A stretch of DNA of 64,000 nucleotides, from NCBI RefSeq assembly GCF_016808095.1, contig NC_068971.1, forward strand, positions 48,668,131-48,732,130, written 5' to 3'. Origin of the DNA: Vigna angularis (taxonomy: Eukaryota > Streptophyta > Magnoliopsida > Fabales > Fabaceae). How positions within the stretch are numbered: the first letter of the stretch is position 1; the number at the start of each line of letters is the position of its first letter. Made by a program: the position numbers and the translations under genes. The notes beneath the pieces were generated by a model that was not told the DNA's origin, did not search any database, and worked only from the letters and a program-made list of their open reading frames with translations. Below, in pieces: positions 1 through 12,300 of the stretch.

Positions 1-3000
1 TAAAAGCTAAATATTCGTTATGAAAGAAGTTAAAAATGGTTTTGAATTAGTTGAGTTTTTTTCTCCTTTATCTCTCCCGCATTCTAACTTGGTCAGAGAT
101 GCACGTATGCCATGCGTGTGCTGACATCATCTTCTATACATCGATCCATCTTTGCCTCAGAAAAGTGACAAAACTTATCAAACTTATTAATTTTTATTTA
201 TTTAAAACATTTTAAAAATACTTCAGTCAATTTACATTTACAGAGACTCAGGAAAATTACTTACTAATTTAGACGAGCAAAATTCTGAATGTACAAGAAA
301 AAACGCTCGCTTTAATTATTTGTGGTGCTAGCTAGTATAAACTTAATGCTCATAATAAGAGATTAAGAGTCTATTAGTCTATAATAATAATAATTATTAT
401 TTAATTATTATTATTATTACTGTTATTATGAAAGGGTGAATTGAGAAGGAGCGAAGTAGCAGCTACTGACATACACGTGAAGTTTGGGTTGGACTTTGAT
501 TCTTTTAAGATTGAAGGTGCGGCCAAAATCCTACTGATATTGAATAACCGAAATATAGTAATGAATAAAAATATTAAAATAACAATAAACAAGACTAAAT
601 TCAAAGATTAAGAAAGAAGGAAATTTGTAGAAATCATTAAAATAATAAAATTAATTAGAATGCTATGATTTAATAAACTGAAAAAAAATAATTCTGAAAC
701 ACGTTTTTATCAGTGTATATTGAAGTGTCGCGTCGGTTTACTTTGACTAGGTCTTCCCATTTGTTCTTGCAGACGCTGTCCCGACTACAATTTCTAAAAC
801 TTTTTTTCTCCTTTTCTAATATATTTTCTATGAATTAAAATTGATTAGAAGTCAAAAAAGTTTAATTCAATAAAAATTTATCCTTATATTATAAGGAAAT
901 GGATTTGATTGATGTAATTATATAAAATAAAAATAAAATTAAGTTTTTTTTTAAGAAGACGAAATTGGTATTAACCACTAAATTTAAAGACAAACAATTA
1001 AACATAAATTATAATAAATAAAAGAATAGAAATTATAAATAAAGTCCTTTTATTTAAGAAATTGAGAGCAGAAGAAAGAGTTTAAATGAAAATAGATTCT
1101 TAAAAAGTATGACTAATTTGGAAAAAAATTTGTGGTCTGAAAGTGGCATTTAATGTTTGAGCATCAGTTTCAAGATAGAGGTTTTGAAAGCCCTAGTCGT
1201 GCAGCAACTGCAACGTTTCACGGAATGCAGGTCTTTCCAATTTGTCTACATTTGATTCCAAGACATTAAATTTCTCAAGAAAACACCCTCTTCAATATTC
1301 CTCACCACTCCACCATTTTCCACTTTATCATAACTCCAAAATTAATCCATGTGCATTCTAAATGCAATTGAATGGACTGCCTTATAAAATCATATTCATT
1401 TATCTCTTATATAATAACTACTGCTGCTTATTTCAAACTAATACAAAACCAACTTATAGTGTTTTAGAGTTTTATTTTAAATTTCCTTTAAAGCTATATA
1501 TAATTTTAAAAACAGATTTAAATTATAAACAGGTTTTAAAAATTTGAGTCAAAGAAATGTTGAACTAGACTTAGATGAAGATTGGATATCAAAATGAAGA
1601 ATTCTTTGGAATTTAGTGAAGATATATTTTAGTCCAAGTTGTGTAAAAGATACTCTAATTAAATATGAATGGAATGTGTTCTAATCAAATGAGATCAAGT
1701 CAATGATCACTCACTGGCAAATGTCTCAACTTACAGGAAAAAAAAGATATTTCAACAAAATTCAAATAAAAAAAATAAAAAGATGTTTCGATTCAGGTTA
1801 GCTAAGCTTGTCTTAATTAAGGCCACATAAAAATTAACTAAGATCTATGAGACCCGTTTTTTAACTTGTATTCAAAAATTAATTTAATTATTCTTATATT
1901 TAAATAAATAATTATTTATATGATTATAATTGAGTGTTATAATTATATATAGTTATAAATATAGAATTTTGATAAAAAGTTGGATAATATGAGAAAAAAT
2001 AACTAATTAATTATGAGTATTTTTCTTTTTTATATAACAAATAAATAAAATTAAATAAATTATTTTAATATCAATTTATTAAATGTAAAACTAATAATAA
2101 TAATAGATTAAAATAATAATACTGATATAAAAAATAACATAGTACAAATAATAATAATAATATAATTAAGAAATAATATTTGGTTATGAATTTGTTTGTT
2201 TTAAATTAATTAATTTAACACTATAATTAATTAGTGATGTGTAGTAAAATAATATGATTATGTGATTAAAATTTACCATTAAATTTTTAAATTACATATT
2301 ATATTAAAATTGTCGGTGATTAAAATTTTAAAAATTTTCGATAAAATTCATTAATAATTAAAATTTACTTATGAATTTATTTTCGCTAATAATTTTAGAA
2401 ATTTTTATAATAAAAATGGAAAAAGTAAATAAAAAAAGGTAGCGTATCTAATTCCTTGTTTGAGAAAAGGAATAAGGGCATAAACGAGATATTCCAACCA
2501 AAACAAACTTACGGGTACAATGGTAATTAACCAAAGAAATGTAAAATTGCCAAAAAGAAAAAAGAATGGACAATTGCATGATTTCAAGGAGTATTTTGGT
2601 CTATTCCCTACCAGTTTGTTATCTTAGTTTTTATATTAGATGAGTTAATATTTTAAATAAAGTTAAAAGTGAAGATGCCTTGGTTGTGGCCAAGTAAGAA
2701 AAGTGTCAACTAAGATTGAGTCAATGATGCACCCAGGTTAAATTGATAATAGCTTTTTAAGGATGGGCTTACAATGTTTTTAATCAAGACCAAGTTAATT
2801 AGATCTCAATTAAGACTAACTTAATCATGTTTTAATTTTATTATACTTCGACTAAAGTTGAGTCACTTGAAACCATGTATATATTATTGTTGTTGGATGC
2901 TTAGTTCAACATTGGCTAGGTCTTATATAAAATTATTATGTATTAAAGGTATTAAGGACTAAAAATTTCAAATATACTATTAAATTACTTTTTATAGTTA

Positions 3001-6000
3001 TATATATTTGAAGGGTTATGAGACTTAGTGACTTAAATTACTTTAAATCTATTTTATATATTACTTAAATTAAGAACAAGTGATTTAAAGACATTTTTCT
3101 TTTTAAAGGATAAACTGTTAAGGGAATGGATATGCGCGAATGAGGGTGTTTTTTTCGGATAATTTGGAATGAGAGTTTAGGTAATAAGGACAAATAGACA
3201 CTTACCTTATGGTTTTGGTTTCAATTATTATTTGTTAGTATGCTTTTCTGTATGAGAGAGATGAATAAAGAACTTGCTTTTTTTTCACTTTAATGTCATA
3301 TATTATATCATAGACTAATAAACCCTTATAAAAGAAACACATCAAATAAATATAAAAAAATTATTTATTTTAGTACGAAAAAAAGGTAGATTAATGAAAA
3401 CCCAGTTAAACAAATGCTTCAACTAAAAGTACATGAAATAAATATTGAATTCATATATCTAATTAAATAAATTGGAATTATAATCTAAAAAAATAGATAT
3501 ATAGGAAATCAGTAATTTGAAATGAATTTAATGTGGTTTGGTTCAAAGTTATTATGAATTGGTTTTAATTATTTTGAATTTTTTTCACAAATCTAATTAT
3601 GTTTCATACTAATTTTCACCATATGAAAATAAAATGTAATTTTTTGTTAATTAAAAAAATGTAAAAACGCATCACTAAAAAAAATTGATATGCACAATGC
3701 ATTTCCAACGTTCTGACCCAGCCACTATTTAGCCATATAACGATTTGTTCATGTTAGAAAAGAGTCTGAAACAACCCATCATGTAATTGGTACTGGTGCA
3801 TTTAACTACATTTCCTTTGCTTTTTGGATAATAATTTTATCTCCATCCTTGGATGTTGGAATGGCTTACTTTTGTTTCTACTCACGTTGGTAGACCCAAT
3901 TAGTACTATCATGTTGTATGGTCTGAGTTTCCCACGCTTCTTGTAACATCACACTCAATCCCTTATCATAATAAATTGGGAAGAGACAAGAAAAGAGGGA
4001 ATACACAAACTTCCTAGCAAAAAAATAACAATCAAACTTTTAATTTGTTATCAATTTTTAATGCCTGGTCTGTCAAATAATTAAGAAAGATAATCTTTTG
4101 TAAGAAAGAAATGATCAATGCATGAAATGTTTTTAATATACATATTCAAGGTAATTGTGTTATTTTCTTGTTTTAAGATAATTAATTAATGATTTTCATT
4201 TTAAACATTATAAAAATTCTTAAAATTATAGACAGAGTTTTAGTAATAAAAAAAAGTCATCGAAAAATTATAATTATTGAAAATTTTATAGATGAATGTT
4301 TAAAATTTTATTTATCAATGAATTTTTCATCTCTCTTCTATATAAGCAATCATATATTACGAACCACAAATGCATCACAAATTACCAATTGAATGTGTGT
4401 AAAACCGCAAACTACCTACGAGTCACAATGGAAGCCATATCGACTCAAAATCATCAATGTTAGAGAAAATCCAGACTCATCATGACTCTAGAAGAGACAA
4501 CCTATCGCGACAAAGAGTCGTCTCACCTCCACCACAGATTGTGTGATTGTGAAACAACTGTGATCTTTGGATTGACCAACCACTATGACAAAGACATTAC
4601 TATTGCAAGAGCTCTGCTGCTTGGGAAGAAGAATCATCCACTACCGTCCCTGATACATTCTTATTAAAATCCTCAATCTGGTTCTATGTTGGATAAAAGT
4701 AGAGTTTTGATTATAGTTGGACTGAAGATGAATTATCCCTTTTGTTTATAATGTGTTGAATTTTTTGAATTTAGAAAATAAAAAAAAAGAAAAAGGACGG
4801 AAGAAAAAGAAGATGAATCAATAAAAGCATCTTAATTTTACTTTTTCTTCTCGAGCATACTCGATTTTGACAGTAACTAATTGACTCTCTTTTTCCTTAT
4901 ATATATTTTGAAGTTAATTTTAAAAAATTAATATATGTAAAAGAAATGGAAATTATGAAGTTTGGAATAAAGGGAGTAATCTTTGAGAAGAAACATTAAA
5001 AAGGGCACTGTTCGACCTTGTAGGTGACGCTAAATGCTCAGAAACATTAATGAATATGGTGCTAGTTGGTAAGCACGACGTGATCAATGAAAATGAGTTG
5101 TAAATTTAAAGTATTTGGATAGGCAAGTTTGTCAAAGTGATGTACAAGAGAGAGAGGAATTTAAAAGAAATTTGTGTAACTTGGCATTGACTTGAAGATA
5201 TTCCTAAAGCTTGCACACATCTTATTCACATGGAAAGAGAAATATGGCATTAATTTCTTATATATTATTGGTCATTCTCTGCTATCTTTGAACATACTTG
5301 AGTTTTCTATATGATTATTTACTACTCCACGAGGAGAAGAAAAACTACATGGATTTTCATATCAAATCCAGATTTCAGAACCATTAAGTCATTGACCAAT
5401 TAAACTCACAATTTATTTTTTATGTGATCCCCTTCCAGTAGCACGCATGCTGGTTATATCAATCCAACAAAACATTAATTGTCTTATATGGAATGAAATA
5501 TAATATATGCATTAAGATCAATAAATGGTTTTACATTAAGATCGATTGTGTGTAAGACGTGACTGACTTCAAATGAGAGAACCAATAAGAAAGTTCTACT
5601 TTTTACTTTTTAAATTATATGGGTGTAAAAAAAATAGTCAAAAACAGGATCAAGATCCATTTCTGAATAATAATATCTGCCATATTATAAAATATGATCA
5701 TATAGGCAGTAAGAATATATATTAATTTTTTTAACCAGTAAAATATAATTTATATATGTAAATTCACAAGAATTAAACTTATGATACATTAATGGAGTTT
5801 TTAATTTCGGAGGAATAAAAAAGATACCAACCTTTTGAGAAGTTTATAGCGGCAACTTTGCAAGCATGTTGAGAATGGGAGAATAAAATAGAAGCTGAAT
5901 AAACATAACTACACAGTTCTTGAAAATAGGTCGCAATACAATTTTACAAAAACTTAGGAATTAAAAGTTGCTTGGAAAACTATATTGTCACACGAAAATG

Positions 6001-6376
6001 ATTTATTTTATTGAGTCTTCTTCCCCGTAACTTGCTTCAAACTAAATTCCAACACGTCGAACAAAAAATTGTATGACCCATTTACTTTTTCATTTTGTTA
6101 AATAACTTTAAATTTTGTTAATGAGTCAAATTTAAATAACTTTATATTTTTCTCATCAAATTCACAAAGGAAATAAGGATAAAGATAATAAAAATTACAA
6201 GGTAAATTAATCATGCTAAGTGCAAGGTTTTACCGTTTTAATTTTGAAAAAAATTACTACATATATAATTTGTAAATTTACGAAATTATACAATACTTTG
6301 AGAACAGATATAGAAACTTTATTCAAATTTAAATTGACTTGTTACAAAAGAAAAAATATTTCCTTGTAGCAATTTT

Positions 6377-6417
<41 letters not shown>

Positions 6418-7078
6418 ATGTGTTAAAATTATTATATTTTATTAATTAAATATTAAAGTCATTTAATTAATTTAAGATTAAAAGCGTATATATCAGAAAA
6501 TATTAATATTAAAAATTAATTAAGTAAGTAACATAAGCTATATAAAAAAAATTATAATTCTCTTTTATAAACAGTAAGTTTTATTTCAAATTCTTTCTCT
6601 TTATTCTCATCAAAAGAAAAAATTAAAATAAAAACATAAAATACTTTACAGTTGGAAGATCAAGTATGTTTTCACATACTGTTTTATGAAATTTTTTAGG
6701 ATTATTTAATTAGTTAAAAAATATTATTGTTTATTAATCTGTTTTTGGCGCATAATTGAACACTTTTCCCTTGAGTATTTATTCCAGATACCTTAAAATA
6801 TATCTTTCACTTTTCTTTTTCAAATAGGAGTGTACTACACTTTTAATATATTTTTTTGTTAAAATTTAGTTACTTTATATAAAAACAACTGTCAAAATAT
6901 ATTTTACACGATCGTTTATTGTTCCACTCTCTTATATTAATTTTTTTTTCATTTTCAGAAATGAAAATACGCCATATCTTGTTACCATTTTTAATTTTCT
7001 ATAAAAGAATCTAATAACTTCTTTGGAGAATACTTTTTTTACCGAAAAAGTAGATTTGTTATTTGTGCATTTTTTTTA
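1..7078. other. AT-rich intergenic region, no gene recognised
   Basis: No open frame here shows a recognisable domain, and stop codons are dense in all frames. The stretch holds simple repeats: an AAT/TAA-rich tract around 380-430 and (TA)16 at 6379-6410. A somewhat less AT-rich patch at about 4430-4670 contains a 61-codon open frame that I do not recognise and did not call. Short GC-richer patches at about 80-170, 720-790 and 1150-1260 have no coding signal that I can see. Confidence 0.6.
6379..6410. repeat. (TA)16 microsatellite
   Basis: This is an uninterrupted TA dinucleotide run of 32 bases in intergenic DNA. Confidence 0.95.
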
Positions 7079-7726
7079 GGGTTAAATATGTTTTTAGTCC
7101 CTAAACTATTAGCCGTTTCTGGTTTTCGTCCCTCTTTCAAAGTAAGGTACAATTTGGTCCTCATTCTTTTCGAAACTTTGGTTTTAGTCCTCAAAAACTA
7201 ACACCGTTAAAAATGTGCTGACGTGGCTAACGGGAGACTGACACAATTTTTTTTTTGTCAGAGTTTATCAGTTTTTCTTCCTCTCTCTCCCTCGTCTCTT
7301 CCTTTCCTTAATTACACAATATCCGCCCACATTTTCCAGTGGTGGCATAGGCACAAGTGGTGGCAAAAGCTTCTTGTTGTCATCATTCTTCTTTGGCTTT
7401 TCAGCAATTGAATTTGAATCACCTGAAAACAGTTGCTTCGGTTAGAATAGTTGCAGATCACTGAAGAAACAACAAAATTCACGTTTAGCACCAAAGGGCA
7501 CAGAGATAGTAGGCAATGAAAGCTTAACATGTATGGTGGTAATAACACCTTTAAGCTCAACTTCACAACATATCCAGTGGCAAAGGTAATATGGTGGTAA
7601 TAACACCTTTGTAATAACACCTTTGTAGCTTACAGTGGCAAAGGTAAAATGTTTTGATAATTTTTTTTATAACTTTTAATTAATTTTTTCTTGCAGTAAA
7701 TAAATATAAGTATTTTTATAACTTTA

Positions 7727-7757
<31 letters not shown>

Positions 7758-8234
7758 TACTACTTAAATTAAAATATATATTGGCCAAAGCCATTTGTTT
7801 ATGTTAGTTTAAAATTAAAAAAATTACAATATTTGATTTAACAATATTTTTAAGATTTTATTAAACTAAACAAATATATATTCTTTTATTATGAAATATA
7901 TATTTTTATTATACTAATGTCATTTTCTGAAATATGTTTTGGTATTTTAAAAACTGAAGTCCAAAGAAAACCAATCCGAAACCATACAATATTCTGGGTG
8001 GAAGATGGATCCAAGAGAGAGAAGGGGAGAAAAGGTGAGAAACATTGAAAAAAAAGTCGTGTGTCAGTCTCCCGTTAGCCACGTCAGCACATTTTTAACG
8101 GTGTTAGTTTTTGAGGACTAAAACCAAAGTTTCGAAAAGAATGAGGACCAAATTGTACCTTACTTTGAAAAAGAGACGAAAACCAGAAACGGCCAATAGT
8201 TTAAGGACTAAAAACATATTTAACCCTTTTTTTA
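7071..8234. mobile_element. Non-autonomous DNA transposon with 167-bp terminal inverted repeats
   Basis: The element proper spans 7079-8226 (1148 bp). It begins GGGTTAAATATGTTTTTAG and ends with the reverse complement of the same sequence. The left terminal repeat (7079-7245) and right repeat (8060-8226) are equal in length and differ at only a handful of positions. The element is flanked by an 8-bp direct repeat TTTTTTTA at 7071-7078 and 8227-8234, consistent with a target-site duplication, although a T-rich target weakens that evidence. The interior has no transposase-like frame. It contains a local duplication around 7530-7650 in which a block with TGGTGGTAATAACACCTTT occurs twice, and a (TA)13 run at 7731-7756. 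Long terminal repeats suggest a Mutator-like element; an 8-bp duplication would fit hAT equally well. Family assignment is inference, but the inverted-repeat structure is seen directly. Confidence 0.85.
7731..7756. repeat. (TA)13 microsatellite
   Basis: This is an uninterrupted TA run inside the terminal-inverted-repeat element. Confidence 0.9.
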
Positions 8235-8581
8235 TGAAAATACGTATTACTAAAGTATTTATTTTAACAATATATTAATTTATTTAACCGAGTTGAATGT
8301 CATTTCTAACCTTCCATACATTACTAGCAACAAATTTAGTTTAAGGTTTTGTGACTTTCAAACTTACATCCTGTTAATGTTGTTATAAGTTTATCTCAAT
8401 ATATTGTGTGAACCTTTTACTAGAAACCTTTATTATGCAAATGACAAATATAAAATTGTAATCGTAATTAAGAATAGATAAAAATAAAAGGAAAATAGAA
8501 GGTTGTCCTAAAAAAATAGGAAGGAATACAAAGGTTGGGTCTTTCAATAAACCTCGATTGAGATAGATGGTTGATCCCAAT

Positions 8582-8587
8582 GACGTC
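8582..8587. promoter_or_regulatory. C-box (GACGTC) upstream of the WRKY gene
   Basis: A GACGTC core lies about 100 bp upstream of the W-box pair. bZIP factors bind such cores. Function is inferred from the motif only. Confidence 0.3.
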
Positions 8588-8678
8588 GTGGTTGCCTTCA
8601 AAGTCAGTGGGATTAGGTTTTCCAATCCTGTGGGTCCCACTCATTCCAACTACCGTCGACGATAGAAAGAGCCGTGCC

Positions 8679-8694
8679 GTCAACTGGGTTGACC
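8679..8694. promoter_or_regulatory. Inverted W-box pair upstream of the WRKY gene
   Basis: GTCAACTGGGTTGACC contains a W-box core (TTGAC) on each strand: reverse at 8679-8683 and forward TTGACC at 8689-8694. W-boxes are the known binding sites of WRKY proteins. The pair sits 75 bp upstream of a TATAAAA motif and about 690 bp upstream of the WRKY start codon. The motif is seen directly; autoregulation or cross-regulation is inference. Confidence 0.5.
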
Positions 8695-8768
8695 TTATGG
8701 GACTACCCCACGTGGATCCATTCCCCCAACCCTAACCGCCGTTATTCTTAACGCCGTTCTCAAATCCC

Positions 8769-8775
8769 TATAAAA
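8769..8775 (+). promoter_or_regulatory. Candidate TATA box of the WRKY gene
   Basis: TATAAAA lies within the sequence CCCTATAAAATATC. It would place transcription start near 8800, giving a leader of roughly 580 nt unless it is spliced or a nearer promoter is used. The leader would contain upstream AUGs, including a 60-codon frame at 9121-9303. Confidence 0.4.
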
Positions 8776-9124
8776 TATCTCTTTTCTTTTCCATTTTTCA
8801 TTGCCACACCCTCTACGTCTTAGCTCCCATATTTTACCACCGTTAACTTTTAACAATATTAAATATAATTTAGTTTACATATACGTATATGATTATGAAG
8901 TTAATTTTTTAATTAAGGATTGAAATGGCTTGTTTGATGAGATTCAAATTCGAAGTTGACAACTCTAGAGAATGAAGTAACATGGTTGAATTCTCTTGTG
9001 TAACAGTAGTTATAAAGTTGAAAGAAGAAATAGAACATCTTTTTACTGTGGTTACTTACTAATATGAAAACCCTGGCTAATAAGTAAACCCCCTATGGTC
9101 CTACCCTAGGAGGGTTAATTATGG

Positions 9125-9132
9125 TGACGTCA
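9125..9132. promoter_or_regulatory. Palindromic TGACGTCA (bZIP/TGA-type site)
   Basis: This perfect 8-bp palindrome lies about 250 bp upstream of the WRKY start codon. TGACGTCA is a classic bZIP site. It could be promoter or leader sequence, depending on the true transcription start. Confidence 0.35.
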
Positions 9133-9383
9133 ATTGTGGCGAAAAAACGGCTGGTCCCTCGTCTGAGTTGTGAATCCCTTAGAACCTTTTTGGTAGACCT
9201 CTTGCTTACATTACAACATTACCTTTTTTCCATATTAAATTTATTGTGGGACCCCTACCTCAAGGTCCAAGGAGGGAGGGAGGGGGTGCATTGCCACATT
9301 TAATCTCATTTCCTTCATTGATCTCACTGCCAACGCTAACTTTTCTTCTTTCTCTCTCTCTCTGCATTTCACTAATTAAACAC

Positions 9384-12300
9384 ATGGAGAACCGACACCA
9401 CCGTGAATTGACCTTTTTAAGCTCCGGCGGCGACTTCCTCAATCCCCCTTTCGATCACACAACCCGCAACACCGATCCTCCCATCAAAGAAATGGACTTC
9501 TTCTCATCATCACCTTCATCTCCGGCTACTCATAAAGCCAACAACACCAATCATATCAACCATGTTGGACTTCAAGATGACACTCATCGACAAGGATCAC
9601 CACCACACGTCTCTCATCACCCTGTAAACGTGAGCTTTCCCTACATGGATTTCTTCAATTCTGCATCACTGTGTACTTAATGCGACTCACTTTTCCATTA
9701 ACTTCTTTTCATGTTTGTATATTCAGACCGGACTGAATTTAACTTGTGCAAGTACTGGACTCACAAAAGAAGAAAATGGTGAAAATCATGAAGCTGAGGT
9801 TTGTATGATACCCTTAGGGATGCAAACCATAAATCAAACTGTGTGATTATTTATCATGTGTTGGTTTTTGTTTTTATTTTTTTATTTTTTTGTTTGAAAT
9901 AATATTTGTTTTGTTCTCAGCTGAGTTCCATTGAAAGTCAATTGCGGAGACTACAGGAAGAGAATCGTAAGTTGAGAACGGTGCTGGACCAGATTACTAG
10001 AAGCTACACCCAACTACAAGCTCAGTTATTCATCACTCTGCAGAAACAAAAGCTTCCTCAGGTGGATTTATTATTCATAAATTTTCTGCATTTAAATTTT
10101 CTACCTTAGATTGATTCATCTTTTATCTTTCGAAACCAAGAACTAAATTGAAAAGGGTATTCTCATCTTACATCAGATCACCTTTTTTACGGGTTGCCCG
10201 ATGATTAAATTTTAGTTTTTTTTTTTTTAAAATTTCAACCCTAACGAAATGGTTTGTTCGTTGTGTCTGTGTGCTATTTTTTTCTCTGTTCTTTAGTCAG
10301 TGAAGGAACAGGGTAGCGTGCATCACTTAAATTTGAAAAGCGTGTTATTTTCATTCACTGTCGTTTTTCAAACTCTTTCTACTAGGCGTATATAAAAATA
10401 TCCATTCGTTCAAACAATTATGATATATCAGTTTAATTACTATTTGGGTTTTTCCAGACAGCTACCAGGTATTTATGATATTTAATTAAATGTTATTATT
10501 TATTTCAAATATGTTAAACATTTATCTTTTTTTCTTATTAATTTATTTATTCTAAAATACTTTATACTTTTTATATCTATTTAATTAATGGCATGAATAT
10601 AACCCTTAACAAATCTCATTATTTGTTTGCCCCTGTGAGAGGACCTTCACAGTTCAGAGCTCAGACTATATATGAAATTCCCATTTCAACTAAACGACAA
10701 TTAATACCAACAAGTACTTCCAGATAAAATTGACTTGACCCTCGCATATGAAGGAAAAGTCTTATCTAGCTGCAGATAACACAGCACATAATGCACTCCA
10801 GCGATAACTGAAGAAATTCACACACACTACACACACTACACACACACGTGGTGACACGTACTTGCACCGACAGTTAAAATCAAAAGTACTAACACATAAC
10901 TGTCAAAATTCATACACACACGGATTTGTACACCAACAGTTAAAATTCATCGTGAAACAGAATACGGAGGCAAATGGGATGGTGTCGGAACAAAAAAATG
11001 TGGACCCAGCTGGAGTATGCAGGAAGTTAGAGGTGGTAAATGAAGCATCGGTTTGTGATGAAAAGACTGATGGTGAGGTATCGGTTTGTCGCTCAAACAA
11101 CGTTGAGGTATTGTCAAAGACAGATGATGATGAGGCTCCTCAATTCATTAAACTGAACCTTGGAAAACAGGCTTGTCCCGATGCTGCAGAAGATGTTCTT
11201 GACCGGTCCTCCTCACAGAGCTGGGGCTCATCCAAGTTAGAAGAACAACCCAAAACTGCAGAACAAGTTTCTGCAGATCAGATTCCTCTCAGGAAAGCCA
11301 GGGTTTCCGTACGAGCTAGATCAGAAGCTCCACTGGTAATTAGTTTACCAATTTTTTTTGTCTACTTAATTTTTAGTTAGTCTTTTTAAGAATCATTATA
11401 GATTAAGGGACCATTGCACTTAGATCCCTTATGCCACTAAAACTAACTTAATAACACTTGTTTTTTTACTATGGAAAAATAATATGTTGTCCATCAAAAG
11501 AACTACTTAATATAATAACATAACAATACACTAATATGAATAAATAATTGATAAATTAATAAAGTTGTTACATATTTATTAATTGAAATAGGGTTATCAA
11601 CATATTATTGTCTTTTTTTTTAATAGGAGTATAAGATAATATGTATTTTCAAACCATTTGATGCCAAATGACTTCTTAAATATATTAAGGTTTTGTTCAC
11701 TTGAATGGATTTGGGAGAGAGTGATTGAGGGGATTTGAAAGGATTTGAAGGTAGATTTTGTTGTTGTTTATTTGAGTGAATTTGGAGGTAAATGAGAATA
11801 AATTTTTTTAATCTCTCACGTCAATCAAATCCTACACTAAACTTTAGTTCCAAATTCATTCTCACTTACCTCCAAATTCACTCAAATAAAAAACAAAAAA
11901 AATTACCTTCAAATCCTTTCAAATCCCCTCAATCACTCTGTCCCAAATCCATTCAAGTAAACAAGGCCTAAGAGCGGTGCAGATTAAGTAATTATAATTT
12001 TAATTTTTGAAAAAATATTTCAAAACTTAATGTCATGTTATATATTAATGTGTGATTTCTTTATAAACTTCTTTTAATTATTTTTTATAAAAATTTATAT
12101 TATCATGTGTCAAGTCTTTGATGTGACACGTGAATACAATGTGATAGGACAATATCATCTTATTATTTTTATTTTAATTTAGTTTTTGTATAGGTCTATT
12201 TAATTCAATTTAGTTTTAATTTTTTTTTTCAAAATAAAACAATATTATCTCTCTCCAAATTAAGACCATATTTATTATTTGTATAAATGTTATAATAATA

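Noticed and set aside
4482..4667. 61-codon open frame in a less AT-rich patch
   Set aside because: It is short with no recognised family. It could be a relic of a repeat, but nothing in the sequence establishes this.
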